Assembly: GCA_963851085.1 (NCBI GenBank)
Contig: CAWKNX010000019.1
Span: 186,001-250,000, forward strand
DNA from: DATFVJ01 sp963851085
Lineage (GTDB): Bacteria; Actinomycetota; Actinomycetes; Streptosporangiales; Streptosporangiaceae
Length of the DNA: 64,000 nt
Direction of reading: 5' to 3'
The notes under the pieces were generated by a model. The model searched no databases. It was given only the letters and a program-made list of their open reading frames with translations, and was not told the origin of the DNA. Made by a program: the position numbers and the translations under genes. Below, in pieces: positions 1 to 8,834 of the stretch. Position 1 is the stretch's first letter; each line of letters opens with the position of its first letter.

Positions 1-352
1 CACCGAACCTCATCTCGGCGATCCCCGCCGCGTCCGCGTCGTTGAGCACTGTCGCCTGCGTGCCCGCCGCCTTGCCGAACAGCGATCGGGCGTCCACGTC
101 GAGCCACCCGCGATCGACGTTGGCCGCGGTCCGGACGACGCCATCCACCACCACACCGGGAAAGGTGATGCCCACCGGCCCGCGCCAGCCGAACGCCGCG
201 ACGATCTGCTGCACCGTGTCCGCGACCGGGTCGGGGGCGGCGGGCTGCGGAGTGAGCATGCGCACCCGATCCGCGGCGAGCCTGCCCGTATCCAGATCCA
301 CCGGCGCGCCCTTGATCCCCGTTCCCCCGATGTCGATACCCAATACCTGCAC
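1..352 (-). CDS. ppgK: Polyphosphate glucokinase (ROK family), 3' end outside window
   Basis: The first 117 codons of a ROK-family sugar kinase are visible; the gene runs off the left edge. The N-terminus has the phosphate-binding motif GIDIGGTGIKGA, and further on GPVGITFPGVVVDG and VLNDADAAGIAEMRFG, which is the sugar-binding and catalytic-Asp region as found in PpgK. Family knowledge: PpgK phosphorylates glucose using polyphosphate (or ATP) in the cytosol and is the main glucokinase of many actinomycetes. The GTG start at 352 is chosen because AGAGGAG lies just upstream and the family begins directly at this motif. A generic ROK glucokinase is the alternative, but the spacing and wording of the motifs fit PpgK best. 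Confidence 0.85.
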   Translation of the reverse strand, partial: MQVLGIDIGGTGIKGAPVDLDTGRLAADRVRMLTPQPAAPDPVADTVQQIVAAFGWRGPVGITFPGVVVDGVVRTAANVDRGWLDVDARSLFGKAAGTQATVLNDADAAGIAEMRFG

Positions 353-887
353 GACCGCTCCTCTCGGCACCGCGGCACCACGCGAGATGGCGGCCCGTTA
401 TGTGCCAGAGTGCCCCGGAGCGCGCAGCCGCAAGCACGGGTGCGGCGAATAGAACGGCCGGCCGCGTCCGCGATCGCTTGAGCGCCAGGCCCGGCGCGGG
501 CGGGCCGGACAGGCGGGCCGGGCAGGCGGGCCGGGCCGCGGCTTGGCCAGGTCAGCGCGGCAGGCCGAACAGCGCCTTGGTCCGCGGGAAGCGGCCCCAG
601 GCGATCGAGGCGGCCACGAGCAGGTAGCCGACAGGGACCAACGGGTGGGCAGGTGCGGAAGGCTGCGCCCAGCCGGCGCGTCTGCTGATCAGTGATGGTC
701 TTCGCATCCCGCGGGCGCGGTGTGCGAACGTGGCGGCGGAGTGAGCGAAGGGAGGGACTGTGGCGCCGCAGCGGGTAGCTGGTGTCACAGAGCGCCGAAC
801 TCTGCACCGGTTCCTGCGAGAATCCGCGTGCATGTGGGAGTAGCGTTGCGTGTAACGAGCATCTCCCCGCGTGCGAAGGGTTGCCGC
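353..887. other. Intergenic stretch with one gene fragment
   Basis: No complete gene is visible. From about 480 to 540 there are short GC-rich repeats of the type ggcgggccgg. A minus-strand fragment (552-662, listed separately) is the only coding-looking piece. No clear promoter or terminator could be picked out. Confidence 0.5.
552..662 (-). pseudogene. C-terminal scrap of a membrane protein
   Basis: The last ~36 codons before a TGA at 552 read VPVGYLLVAASIAWGRFPRT followed by a short basic tail, which looks like a natural end: a hydrophobic helix followed by a positively charged cytoplasmic tail. Upstream in the same frame the sequence stops looking like protein (rich in Arg/Ser/His), so only the C-terminus seems to remain. 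The family is not recognised. It could be a chance ORF. Confidence 0.3.
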
Positions 888-1094
888 ATGGCTGTCAGGG
901 TCTATCTCGGCGGCGGGTCCGGAGGACACGGCGAGATGACTTACGAGGATGCGGACGCGTTCAGCGTCACCGTCAGCGGTTTTCTGCTCATTCAGCGTCA
1001 GCACTCTGGTGAGCAGAGGGATCTCGCGGTATTCGCGCCACAGGCGTGGCGCCACGCGGAAATCGTGCTACAGCCGCGGTCCGAGCCGAAGTGA
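888..1094 (+). CDS. Small conserved-looking protein, 68 aa
   Basis: The ATG at 888 is preceded by AAGGG at a normal distance. The protein starts MAVRVYLGGGSGGHG and has a mixed, soluble composition (MTYEDADAFSVTVSGFLL, then DLAVFAPQAWRHAEIVL), quite unlike the Arg/Pro-rich shadow ORFs around it. I do not recognise a family. The possible fold is a small beta-rich domain with a Gly-rich loop. Its 3' end overlaps the convergent MFS gene by 27 bp and lies in the first unit of a 21-bp tandem repeat, so the last residues may be recent. Confidence 0.5.
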   Translation: MAVRVYLGGGSGGHGEMTYEDADAFSVTVSGFLLIQRQHSGEQRDLAVFAPQAWRHAEIVLQPRSEPK

Positions 1095-2366
1095 TCCGTG
1101 CCCGGCCCGAAGTGATCCGTGCCCGGCCCGAAGTGATCCGTGCCTGGCCCGAAGTGATCCGCGGCGCCTGCTGGCGATGAAGATGAGCGCGCCAAGCCCA
1201 GCGGCGAAGGCGAAGAGATATCCGACGGCGGCCCCGTGCGAATCGACAAGGTGACCTGCCAGGGGCGCACCGATGGCTACCCCCGTCGACGATGCTGTGG
1301 TCAGCCAGGTCAGGCCCTCGGTCCGGTACTGCGTGGGAACGATCGATTCGGCGATGCTGTAGCTGCTGATCAGCGTCGCCGAGATACCCAGACCGGCGAC
1401 GAAGATCGCACCGAACATCCACCAGATGCTCGGCACAAGGAAGAAGGACGAGACTGGCAGCACCGTCGTGGCGAGCGCGATCAGCAGGCGGTTCGGCAGC
1501 GGTGCCCGCCACCGCCGCGTGCTGTACCAGAGCCCTCCGATCGCGCTGCCGAGCCCGTAGCCGCCCAGCACGGGGCCGGCCAGCGCCTTTCCGCCATGCG
1601 CTTGCGCGAATGCGACGGTGGCCAGGTCGACGGAGGTGAACATGGCTCCCAGGCACGCGTGCATGCCCATCAGCACGCGGAGGCCGGGCGTGCGCAGGGC
1701 CGTGCCCTTGACACGCGCAGCGCCGCTGGTGACTGGCTCGGTCCGGCGCTGTGCGGTGAACAGCAGGACGCCGACGACACCCAGCCCCACGGTCACCGCA
1801 ACGCCGAACACCGGCTGGACCTCGGTGACCAGGACGACGACGATGATCGGGCCGGTGATGAAGATCAGCTCGTCGGCGATGGCCTCCAGTGAGAATGCCG
1901 CGTGCAGCAGGGGCGACCCGTCGAGTGCATGACTCCAGCGGGCCCGGACCATCGAGCCCAGGGCGGGCATGCTCGCGCGGGTCATGCCGCCGGTGAGCAG
2001 CAGCGTCCATATCGGCGCGTGGTGCAGCGCGCACATGACGAGCGCCGTTGCGCTGAGGCCGAAGACCAGCGTCAGCGGGCGCAGTACCCGGCGCTGGCCG
2101 TAACGATCGACCAGCCGTGCGACCTGCGGCGCGACGAGGACGTACGACACCGCCCCGGTCGCGGCAACGACGCCCGCGATGCCATAGCGTCCGGTGACCT
2201 GTACTACGAGGAGCACGATGCCGAGGCTGAGCATGCCCATCGGCATGCGGCCGACGACGCCGGGAACGGCGAACCTGAGCGCGCCAGGCGTGCGGAGCAA
2301 CGCACGGTAGCATCCGTCTTCGGCATGGGCGGCTGGTTGGGTCGGTGCGGTCGCGGTGGCTGTCAT
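1068..2366 (-). CDS. MFS-family transporter
   Basis: A 432-residue protein with about twelve hydrophobic segments arranged in two halves (for example GMLSLGIVLLVVQVTGRYGI near the start, LISSYSIAESIVP in the second half) and the typical cytoplasmic loop RLVDRYGQRRVLRP between TM2 and TM3. This is a major facilitator of the drug or sugar efflux type in the inner membrane; the substrate cannot be told. The ATG at 2366 is chosen because TM1 follows closely; the open frame continues upstream without protein-like sequence. The C-terminus is odd: it ends in repeated HGSLRAG units encoded by the 21-bp tandem repeat at 1086-1160, which has probably extended the protein beyond its original stop. It is divergent from the LuxR gene that follows. 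Confidence 0.85.
   Translation of the reverse strand: MTATATAPTQPAAHAEDGCYRALLRTPGALRFAVPGVVGRMPMGMLSLGIVLLVVQVTGRYGIAGVVAATGAVSYVLVAPQVARLVDRYGQRRVLRPLTLVFGLSATALVMCALHHAPIWTLLLTGGMTRASMPALGSMVRARWSHALDGSPLLHAAFSLEAIADELIFITGPIIVVVLVTEVQPVFGVAVTVGLGVVGVLLFTAQRRTEPVTSGAARVKGTALRTPGLRVLMGMHACLGAMFTSVDLATVAFAQAHGGKALAGPVLGGYGLGSAIGGLWYSTRRWRAPLPNRLLIALATTVLPVSSFFLVPSIWWMFGAIFVAGLGISATLISSYSIAESIVPTQYRTEGLTWLTTASSTGVAIGAPLAGHLVDSHGAAVGYLFAFAAGLGALIFIASRRRGSLRARHGSLRAGHGSLRAGHGSLRLGPRL
1086..1160. repeat. 21-bp tandem repeat, 3.6 units
   Basis: Units beginning ccgaagtgatccgtg start at 1086, 1107, 1128 and 1149. A multiple of three keeps the MFS frame open, giving repeated heptapeptides at its C-terminus. 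The repeat also covers the 3' end of the convergent 68-aa gene. Confidence 0.95.
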
Positions 2367-2647
2367 AGTACGACCGTAGGTACCGAGTGGCTCACTTGGC
2401 AGTTCCAGTTCAGCCCCGCCACAGAGGGCCAGTTGCCAGGGCCACGCCTCCGGCGATCTGGCCTGCATCCCTGCGCGTCCAGGCGGGCAAGCATGATCCG
2501 TAACGGCTGCGCGGAGTGGCACGTCAGGTACCAGCCCGCCTGACACTTGGTGATCGACGCTCCCGGTGGGGTCGTCCTGACGCCCGGCTGACCACGTCCT
2601 GCGGCCCCCCGATGCTGTCATCGGGCAGGTGCGCTGATACTGGGTGG

Positions 2648-5542
2648 ATGCGCCCGGTACTGTGCCCGGTCCTGGTCGGGCGGGATCGCGAGATGCGCCA
2701 TCTGCGCGGCGCGCTGGATGCTGCCTCGGCGGGCCGGGGCGGGGCCGCGTTGCTTGTGGGTGAGGCGGGAATCGGGAAGTCGCGGCTTGCCCGTGAGCTC
2801 AGCGCTGCGGCACGCGGTGCTGGCATGGTGGTGCTGACCGGGCGGGCCGTGGCGGGGGGCGTGCCCACGCCGTTCCGGCCGTTCGCCGAGGCGCTGTCGT
2901 CCGCGGTGCGGATCGCCGGAAGGCCGGAATCGAGTGAGCTCGGCCCATTGGGGCCGGCGCTCGGACGGCTGGTACCGCAATGGCGGCGCCCTGATCAGGT
3001 CTCCGGCCGATACCAGCGCCCCGACGATGACTCGCTCGTGCTGCTCGGCGAGTCCGTGCTGCATCTGCTGCGTTTGCTTGCCCCCGATCACGGGTGCCTG
3101 CTGGTGCTGGAGGACCTTCACTGGGCGGATCGGGAGACGCTGGCGCTACTGGAGTACGTGGCGGACAACGTTGCGGCCGAGCGAGCGCTGTGCCTTGGTA
3201 CGTTGCGCGCTGACGAGGGGGCGGAGGCGCGCGGCCTGGCGGGCCTGCTGGAGGCCCGCGGGTCGGCGGATGTCATCTCGCTTGGCCGGCTCGACCTGGT
3301 CGGCGCCACGAAGATGGCGGGCGCATGTCTTGGCGCCGCACGGCTTCCTGCCGCGGTGGAAGCCTTTGTCGCCGAACGCGCGGAAGGAGTCCCGTTTCTG
3401 GTGGAGGAAGTGCTCGCCGGGCTGGTGGGGGATGCGGTCCTGGTTGAGCAAGACGGCCAGTGGCATGCTTCCGGGCAGGTTGCGGCCGGTGTTCCAGCTA
3501 CGTTCGCGGACGCGGTGCGCAGCCGTCTCGGCGCGGTCGACGAGCAGTCGCGGCGAGTGATCTCCGCGGCCGCGGTGCTCGGACGGCGTTTCGACTGGGC
3601 GCTGCTTGAGCCGATCACAGGATTGACCGGCGATGCTGTGCTCGCGGCGCTGCGGCGCGCGGTAGGCCTGCAACTGGTCGCGGCCGACGATGACGGCTTC
3701 CGTTTCCGGCACGCGCTGACCCATGAGGCGGTGCTCGCTGGGCTGTTTCCGCCTGAGCGGGCGGTGCTGGCGGGCCGCGGCCTTGCCGCCGTGGAGGCCG
3801 CGCACCCGGGTCTGCGGGATGCGTGGTGTGACCTAGCGGCCGACTTGGCGATCCGGGCCGGCGACGAATCACGGGCTGGCGCGTTGTTGCTTGAGGCGGG
3901 GCGGCGGAGCCTCGCCGTCGGCGCCCTGGCCAGCGCCGAGCGGGCGCTCACCCGGGCCCGTGAGCTGATCGGCCAGGACGATCTGGTGCTGAGCGGCTCG
4001 GTCGAGGAAGCACTGACCGAGGTGTATGCGATGTCCGGGCAGGTGGACCGGGCAATCGAGCTGGGTGAGATGCTGCTGGCCCGGCTGGATGCGGTGGCCC
4101 CGCCGTTTCGTGCCGCTGAGTTGCACCTGCGGCTGGCACGGGCCGCGATCGCCGCAGGGAAGTGGGCGGAGGCCGCAGCGCACGTGGACACTGCGCGCGC
4201 AGTGCCGCAGGTCGGTGTGGCCCGGATAGACGCCTGCGCCGCACAGGTCGCGATGGGTCAGGGGCGGCTGGATGACGCCGGCGCGCTGGCCGGCGCCGCG
4301 CTCGAGGCGGCGGAAGAGGGCGGGCTGCCCGAGGTTGCCTGCGAGGCGCTGGAGGTGCTCGGCCGCGTCGCACGGCAGCGTGACCTGGCCGAGGCCGAAC
4401 GGGCGTTCGCCCGCGCGGCGTCGGTTGCCGCGGCGCACGGCCTGCGGCTGTGGCGGCTGCGCGCGCTGCACGAGCTGGGGACGATCGACCAGCTGCGGAC
4501 GGAGAGCGTCGACCGGCTGGTGCAGGCACGGGAACTGGCGGTGGCGCAAGGTGCGCTCGCGCTGACCGCGACGCTGGATCTGCAGATCGCCGCCGGGCTG
4601 AACAAGCAGTTCCGGGCCGACGAGGCACTCGAGACCGCGCGACGGTGCGAGCATGCCTCACGCCGCTTCCAGCTCGCCACGCTCCCGATGGCGCTGATCT
4701 TCCAGGCCACAGCTCACGCCATCCGCGGCGAAGCGCCCGACATGGAGGCCCGGATCGCAGAAGCAATGGCGCTGGGCCCCGGCGACCCTGACGTCACGGG
4801 CTGTGCGTGGGGACATTGCCGGGCGACTTTCAGCTTGCTGGACGAACAGCGGGAACTGGCTTACACACAGATGGAAACGGGCGCCGGGCTGCTGCTGGGT
4901 TCTCCGGCCGCGATCGCCCCGCCATTCCTCGGGCTGTGGCCGCTGCTCGGCGCCGCCCTCGGCCGTGACGCCGGCCAAGCGGCCGCTCGCGTCCGTGCGT
5001 CCCGCGCGACCCGGCACTGCGTCGTCGCGACCCTGCTCGGCTACGCAGACGCCATCCTCGCCGGACGCGCGGGCCGCGGCGCAGACGCCGCAGCCGCGTT
5101 CGCCGCAGCCGATGAGCAGATGGGGCCGCTTGTCGCCTGGTACCGGCATTACGCCTGCCGCCTGGTAGCCGAGGCGGCCCTCGCCGATGGCTGGGGTGAG
5201 CCGGTGGCCTGGCTCCGTGCAGCCTGCGCGTACTTCACCGCCCGCGGCGACGAGCGGGTGGCCGCGGCCTGCCGCGGCCTGCTGCGAGGCGCAGGCGCCC
5301 CGGTGCCAAGGCACCACGCGGGAGACGCCGACCTGCAACCGAGCCTGCGCGCCCTCGGCGTCACAGCGCGTGAGGCCGATGTTCTCAAGCTTGTCGCGCA
5401 AGGCATGTCGAACCGCGAGATCGCGGAGCGGATGTTCCTGTCCCCGCGAACCGTGGAGAAACACGTGGCAAGCCTGCTCACCAAGACCGGTACGAGCCGC
5501 CGCACCCGGCTCGCCGGGTACTTCGCCGAACTGTCCGGGTAG
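2648..5542 (+). CDS. Large ATP-binding LuxR-family regulator
   Basis: A 964-residue protein with a Walker A motif GEAGIGKS (about residues 38-45), Walker B VLEDLHWAD (about 155), a long central alpha-helical TPR-like region, and a C-terminal LuxR helix-turn-helix with LTVxAREADVLKLVAQGMSN-like sequence and the recognition helix SPRTVEKHV. This is the LAL (large ATP-binding LuxR) architecture, also called STAND-type, found near secondary-metabolite or catabolic genes where it activates transcription. The ATG at 2648 is used because the conserved VLVGRDREM box follows at once; the open frame upstream is not protein-like. It probably controls the methyltransferase and hydrolase genes directly downstream on the same strand. 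Confidence 0.9.
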   Translation: MRPVLCPVLVGRDREMRHLRGALDAASAGRGGAALLVGEAGIGKSRLARELSAAARGAGMVVLTGRAVAGGVPTPFRPFAEALSSAVRIAGRPESSELGPLGPALGRLVPQWRRPDQVSGRYQRPDDDSLVLLGESVLHLLRLLAPDHGCLLVLEDLHWADRETLALLEYVADNVAAERALCLGTLRADEGAEARGLAGLLEARGSADVISLGRLDLVGATKMAGACLGAARLPAAVEAFVAERAEGVPFLVEEVLAGLVGDAVLVEQDGQWHASGQVAAGVPATFADAVRSRLGAVDEQSRRVISAAAVLGRRFDWALLEPITGLTGDAVLAALRRAVGLQLVAADDDGFRFRHALTHEAVLAGLFPPERAVLAGRGLAAVEAAHPGLRDAWCDLAADLAIRAGDESRAGALLLEAGRRSLAVGALASAERALTRARELIGQDDLVLSGSVEEALTEVYAMSGQVDRAIELGEMLLARLDAVAPPFRAAELHLRLARAAIAAGKWAEAAAHVDTARAVPQVGVARIDACAAQVAMGQGRLDDAGALAGAALEAAEEGGLPEVACEALEVLGRVARQRDLAEAERAFARAASVAAAHGLRLWRLRALHELGTIDQLRTESVDRLVQARELAVAQGALALTATLDLQIAAGLNKQFRADEALETARRCEHASRRFQLATLPMALIFQATAHAIRGEAPDMEARIAEAMALGPGDPDVTGCAWGHCRATFSLLDEQRELAYTQMETGAGLLLGSPAAIAPPFLGLWPLLGAALGRDAGQAAARVRASRATRHCVVATLLGYADAILAGRAGRGADAAAAFAAADEQMGPLVAWYRHYACRLVAEAALADGWGEPVAWLRAACAYFTARGDERVAAACRGLLRGAGAPVPRHHAGDADLQPSLRALGVTAREADVLKLVAQGMSNREIAERMFLSPRTVEKHVASLLTKTGTSRRTRLAGYFAELSG

Positions 5543-5781
5543 CCGCAGCCACGCGGGACCATTCGATCATCCCGGATCTCCGGTCCGCGGCGCGGTGCCG
5601 CCCGCCCGGGCGCGGCTGGATGGGTATCCCGCCTGGCTAACTGGGTAGCCGCCACGCCCGCCGATCGGGTGATCGTCCCGATGCGCGCCTCAGCCCGGCG
5701 GGCCCAGGATGCGGGCAGAGGGGATCACACCCCGCCCCAGCCGGGACGATCACGTCCCGCACGCATCAGGGAGGCACCGCC

Positions 5782-6840
5782 ATGGCCGTCAACGACGAGA
5801 AGCTCAATGACTTCCTCGGCCAGTTCGTCTCAGATCTCGGCGCGACCGCCAACGCCGCAATGGTGGTGATCGGCCACCGGCTCGGGCTCTACCAGGCCTT
5901 GGCCAGCCCGGAGCCGCTGACGTCCGGTGAACTCGCGCAGCGCACCGGCACCGCGCAGCGCTACGTGAGCGAATGGCTGGCGGCGCAGGCCGCCTCCGGC
6001 TACGTGAGTTACGATGCCGGGACCGGGCGGTTCACCCTCTCCGAGGAGCAGGCCTTCGCCCTCGCGGATCCGCAGGGCCCGCTGTACCTGCCCGGCGCAT
6101 TCGTTCTCGCGCTGGCGTCGCTGAAGGCCGAGCCCCGCATCACCGAGGCGTTCCGCACCGGGACCGGCCTGGCATGGCACCAGCAGGACACCGAGGTCTT
6201 CGACGGGTGCGAGCAGTTCTTCGCCCCCGGGTACCGGGCCAACCTGGTCCAGTCCTGGATCCCCGCCCTCGACGGCGTCGCGGCCAGGCTGCGTGACGGC
6301 GCACAGGTAGCCGACATCGGCTGCGGCCACGGCGCCTCCACCCGGATCATGGCCGACGCCTACCCCGCGTCCCGGTTCGCCGGTTACGACTGCCACGAGC
6401 GGTCGATCGAACACGCCCGCAAAGCGGCCGCCGAGGCCGGGCTCGCCGACCGGGTCCGCTTCGAGGCCGCAACCGCGGCCGACTTCCCCGGATCCGGCTA
6501 CGACCTCATCGCAACCTTCGACTGCTGGCACGACATGGGCGACCCGGTGGCGGCCGCCAGCCACATCCGCGACGCGCTGTCAGCAGAAGGCACCTGGCTC
6601 ATCGTCGAACCCGCCGCAGGTGACCGGCTCGCCGATAATCTCAACCCGATCGGCCGGATCTACTACGCGTTCTCCACACTGCTGTGTGTGCCGAACGCGC
6701 TGGCCCAGCAGCCCACCGCGGTCCTCGGCAACCAGGCCGGGCCCGAACGACTGCGCGGCATCGCCACCGAAGCCGGCTTCACCCGCTTCCGTGAGGCCGC
6801 CCGGACCCCTTTCAACATCGTCTTCGAAGCGCGTCCATAG
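5782..6840 (+). CDS. Class I SAM-dependent methyltransferase with N-terminal winged helix
   Basis: 352 residues. The N-terminal ~90 residues form a dimerisation/winged-helix type domain (ELAQRTGTAQRYVSEWLAAQ), followed by a Rossmann methyltransferase with motif I VADIGCGHGAST at about 176-187, an acidic residue after strand 2 (AGYDCHERSIEHARK) and the later motif FDCWHDMGDP. It resembles small-molecule O- or N-methyltransferases of the rRNA-unrelated, hydroxyindole-O-MT-like group. The start has GGGAGG at 5768-5773. The hydrolase gene begins 10 bp after its stop, so both are likely one transcript. Confidence 0.85.
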   Translation: MAVNDEKLNDFLGQFVSDLGATANAAMVVIGHRLGLYQALASPEPLTSGELAQRTGTAQRYVSEWLAAQAASGYVSYDAGTGRFTLSEEQAFALADPQGPLYLPGAFVLALASLKAEPRITEAFRTGTGLAWHQQDTEVFDGCEQFFAPGYRANLVQSWIPALDGVAARLRDGAQVADIGCGHGASTRIMADAYPASRFAGYDCHERSIEHARKAAAEAGLADRVRFEAATAADFPGSGYDLIATFDCWHDMGDPVAAASHIRDALSAEGTWLIVEPAAGDRLADNLNPIGRIYYAFSTLLCVPNALAQQPTAVLGNQAGPERLRGIATEAGFTRFREAARTPFNIVFEARP

Positions 6841-6850
6841 GAGCACGGCA

Positions 6851-7537
6851 ATGACCACCTACGCCCTTGTGCACGGTGCCTGGCACGGCGCATGGTGCTG
6901 GGACCACCTCGCGGCCGAACTGCACCGGCGAGGCCACCACACCGTTGCCGTGGACCTGCCCGATGGTGACCCTGCCGCAGGCTGCGCCAGCTACGCCGAG
7001 ACCGTCACCGCCGCGCTCGGCGGCGCCGGCCAGGATGTGGTGCTCGTCGGCCATTCCCTGGGTGGGCTCACCATCCCCCTGGTCGCAGCCGCCCGCCGGG
7101 TCCGGCGCCTGGTCTTCCTGTCCGCGTTACTGCCGCAGCCCGGGCGCAGTCTCGACGACCAGGTCGCAGCAGACCCTTCCATGATCTGCCCGGGTCTCGG
7201 CGACGGGCAGCGGGCCAATCCCGACGGCTCGACGTGCTGGGAACCCGCCAGCGCCGTCACCGTCCTTTACCCCGATTGCGAACCCGGCCTGGCCAGCTGG
7301 GCCGCCAGCCGCCTCCGGCCGCAGTACTGGGCACCCGCACGGGAAACCACCCCGCTGGCCGCGTGGCCGGAAGTGGACTGCCAGTACATCCTGTGCACCG
7401 ACGATCGCGTCATCTGCCCACACTGGTCCCGGCGGGCCGCTCGTGAGCGGCTTGGCATCACCGCCACCGAGCTGCCCGGCGGTCACACCCCCTTCCTCGC
7501 CCGGCCCGCCGAGCTAGCCGACGCACTGGGCGCATGA
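6851..7537 (+). CDS. Alpha/beta hydrolase
   Basis: 228 residues with the alpha/beta hydrolase signature: VHGAWHGAWCW near the N-terminus (oxyanion region), nucleophile elbow GHSLGG with Ser69, an acidic residue in CTDDR and the catalytic His in GGHTPF near the C-terminus. It resembles the salicylate-esterase/EstC-like group of actinomycete hydrolases. ATG at 6851 follows GGAGCACGGCA. It sits 10 bp behind the methyltransferase gene. The 13-bp tandem repeat at 7526-7564 overlaps its stop codon. Confidence 0.85.
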   Translation: MTTYALVHGAWHGAWCWDHLAAELHRRGHHTVAVDLPDGDPAAGCASYAETVTAALGGAGQDVVLVGHSLGGLTIPLVAAARRVRRLVFLSALLPQPGRSLDDQVAADPSMICPGLGDGQRANPDGSTCWEPASAVTVLYPDCEPGLASWAASRLRPQYWAPARETTPLAAWPEVDCQYILCTDDRVICPHWSRRAARERLGITATELPGGHTPFLARPAELADALGA

Positions 7538-7564
7538 GCTGGGCGCATGAGCTGGGCGCATGAG
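7526..7564. repeat. 13-bp tandem repeat, 3 units over a stop codon
   Basis: ctgggcgcatgag is repeated at 7526, 7539 and 7552. The hydrolase TGA lies in the first unit, and each unit offers a new TGA in another frame. Confidence 0.95.
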
Positions 7565-7611
7565 CGGCCGCCCCGTATCGTTGAGGCTGACGCAACCACG
7601 ATGGCGGGAGC

Positions 7612-8733
7612 ATGGAGACGACGCACGAAGGAGCTTCCTGCTACGTCGTCTACTTCACCAAAGGCCTGGCCGACGTCGTGGTCTCCGAAATCAGGGCACT
7701 CGCGCCAGGGGTCACGGTCGGCGAGCCGGCCGACCGCTTCGCGGTGGTTGCCGCGGACGCACCCGATCAGGCCCGGCTGCGATCCGGCGGGCGGACGTTC
7801 GACGACATCCGGCTGCTCGTCGCGGGACCGTCCGCGGTCCCTGACGCGTCGAGCTTCGGCGAACTCTGCGCGCAGGCCGCGGACGCCACGAGAGCGTACC
7901 TGTCCGCGCGCGACCCGGCACGCGCGGACAGCAGACCGTGGTCGGTGACGATTTCCGCCCGCACGCCGGGCTGGCGCCGCCACCCGGGCTGGGATCCTTC
8001 CGGCCCGATCGCGGCCCGGCTCGGCGGCGCGGATCCGCACGCCCGGTCCCGCGCGCCGGTCGATCTGCGCATCCAGGCCGACGGTGAGCAAGCGCATATC
8101 TCGCTCAATCTGACCGCACGGCCGCACGGCAAGCGTGAGCCCGGGCCTGTTCGCCGCGGAGCTCTGCGGCCCAGCGTGGCCGCGTCGCTCGTCCGCCTCG
8201 CGCTCCACGCCGCGGACCCGGCGGCCGCCGGGCGCGGCCTGTACGATCCGTGCTGCGGCACCGGGACGATCCCGGCCGAAGCCGTCCGGCTGTCGTTGCC
8301 GGTCTACGCCTCCGACGTCGATCCGGAAGCCGTGGCCACCACCGCGCAGCGACTGGCCACCCTGGCCGGGCAGCCGGTGCGCGTGTTCCAGCACGACCTG
8401 CTGCGCGGGACCCCCCGCGACATGGCGGCCAGGATCCTGGCCAGCAACTTGCCGTGGGGCAAGCAGGTGCGGCTGCCCAGACGGGGCGAGCTGTTCGACG
8501 CGGTCGCGGTGCTGACCGCCCGTGGGCTGGCCGGGGGCGGGGCCAGCGCCCTGTTGACCACGTCAGAAGAACAGCTCGTGGCCCGCATCAGGCGGCAGGC
8601 GCCGACTGCGCGGATTACCACCCGCCGGATCGGCCTGCTCGGCCAGACACCGGCCGTGGTCGTGGCCAGCCCGGCTTTTCATGATCGCGGTACTTTCTTG
8701 GACGTATGCGCGGCAAGGTTACCGCGATCATGA
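7612..8733 (+). CDS. THUMP-type class I RNA methyltransferase
   Basis: 373 residues. The N-terminal half (TKGLADVVVSEIRALAP, then QADGEQAHISLNLTAR) matches the ferredoxin-like plus THUMP region of TrmN/RlmL-type enzymes. The C-terminal half is a Rossmann methyltransferase with motif I DPCCGTGTIPAEA at 212-224, YASDVDPEA after it, and the motif IV NLPWG at 279-283 (an NPPY/F variant). Family knowledge: such enzymes methylate guanine in tRNA or rRNA. The exact target is not visible. The final ~10 codons lie inside the inverted repeat at 8677-8735, whose second arm contains the TGA stop. Confidence 0.8.
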   Translation: METTHEGASCYVVYFTKGLADVVVSEIRALAPGVTVGEPADRFAVVAADAPDQARLRSGGRTFDDIRLLVAGPSAVPDASSFGELCAQAADATRAYLSARDPARADSRPWSVTISARTPGWRRHPGWDPSGPIAARLGGADPHARSRAPVDLRIQADGEQAHISLNLTARPHGKREPGPVRRGALRPSVAASLVRLALHAADPAAAGRGLYDPCCGTGTIPAEAVRLSLPVYASDVDPEAVATTAQRLATLAGQPVRVFQHDLLRGTPRDMAARILASNLPWGKQVRLPRRGELFDAVAVLTARGLAGGGASALLTTSEEQLVARIRRQAPTARITTRRIGLLGQTPAVVVASPAFHDRGTFLDVCAARLPRS

Positions 8734-8735
8734 AA
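8677..8735. terminator. 16-bp perfect inverted repeat across the end of the RNA methyltransferase gene
   Basis: Arm tttcatgatcgcggta at 8677-8692 is perfectly repeated in inverse at 8720-8735, with a 27-nt loop. The second arm contains the stop codon. It would form a strong hairpin at the mRNA end and could end transcription from either side, as the modC gene converges from the right. There is no U-run. It may instead be a dispersed palindromic repeat. Confidence 0.5.
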
Positions 8736-8834
8736 GGGCGCCGCGGTCGGGCGGCTGGGCTTCCGTCGTACACCGGATTACCGTGCCGGAGAATCAAGCG
8801 CACGGTGTCGCACGGACACGCCGACGGATGCCGG

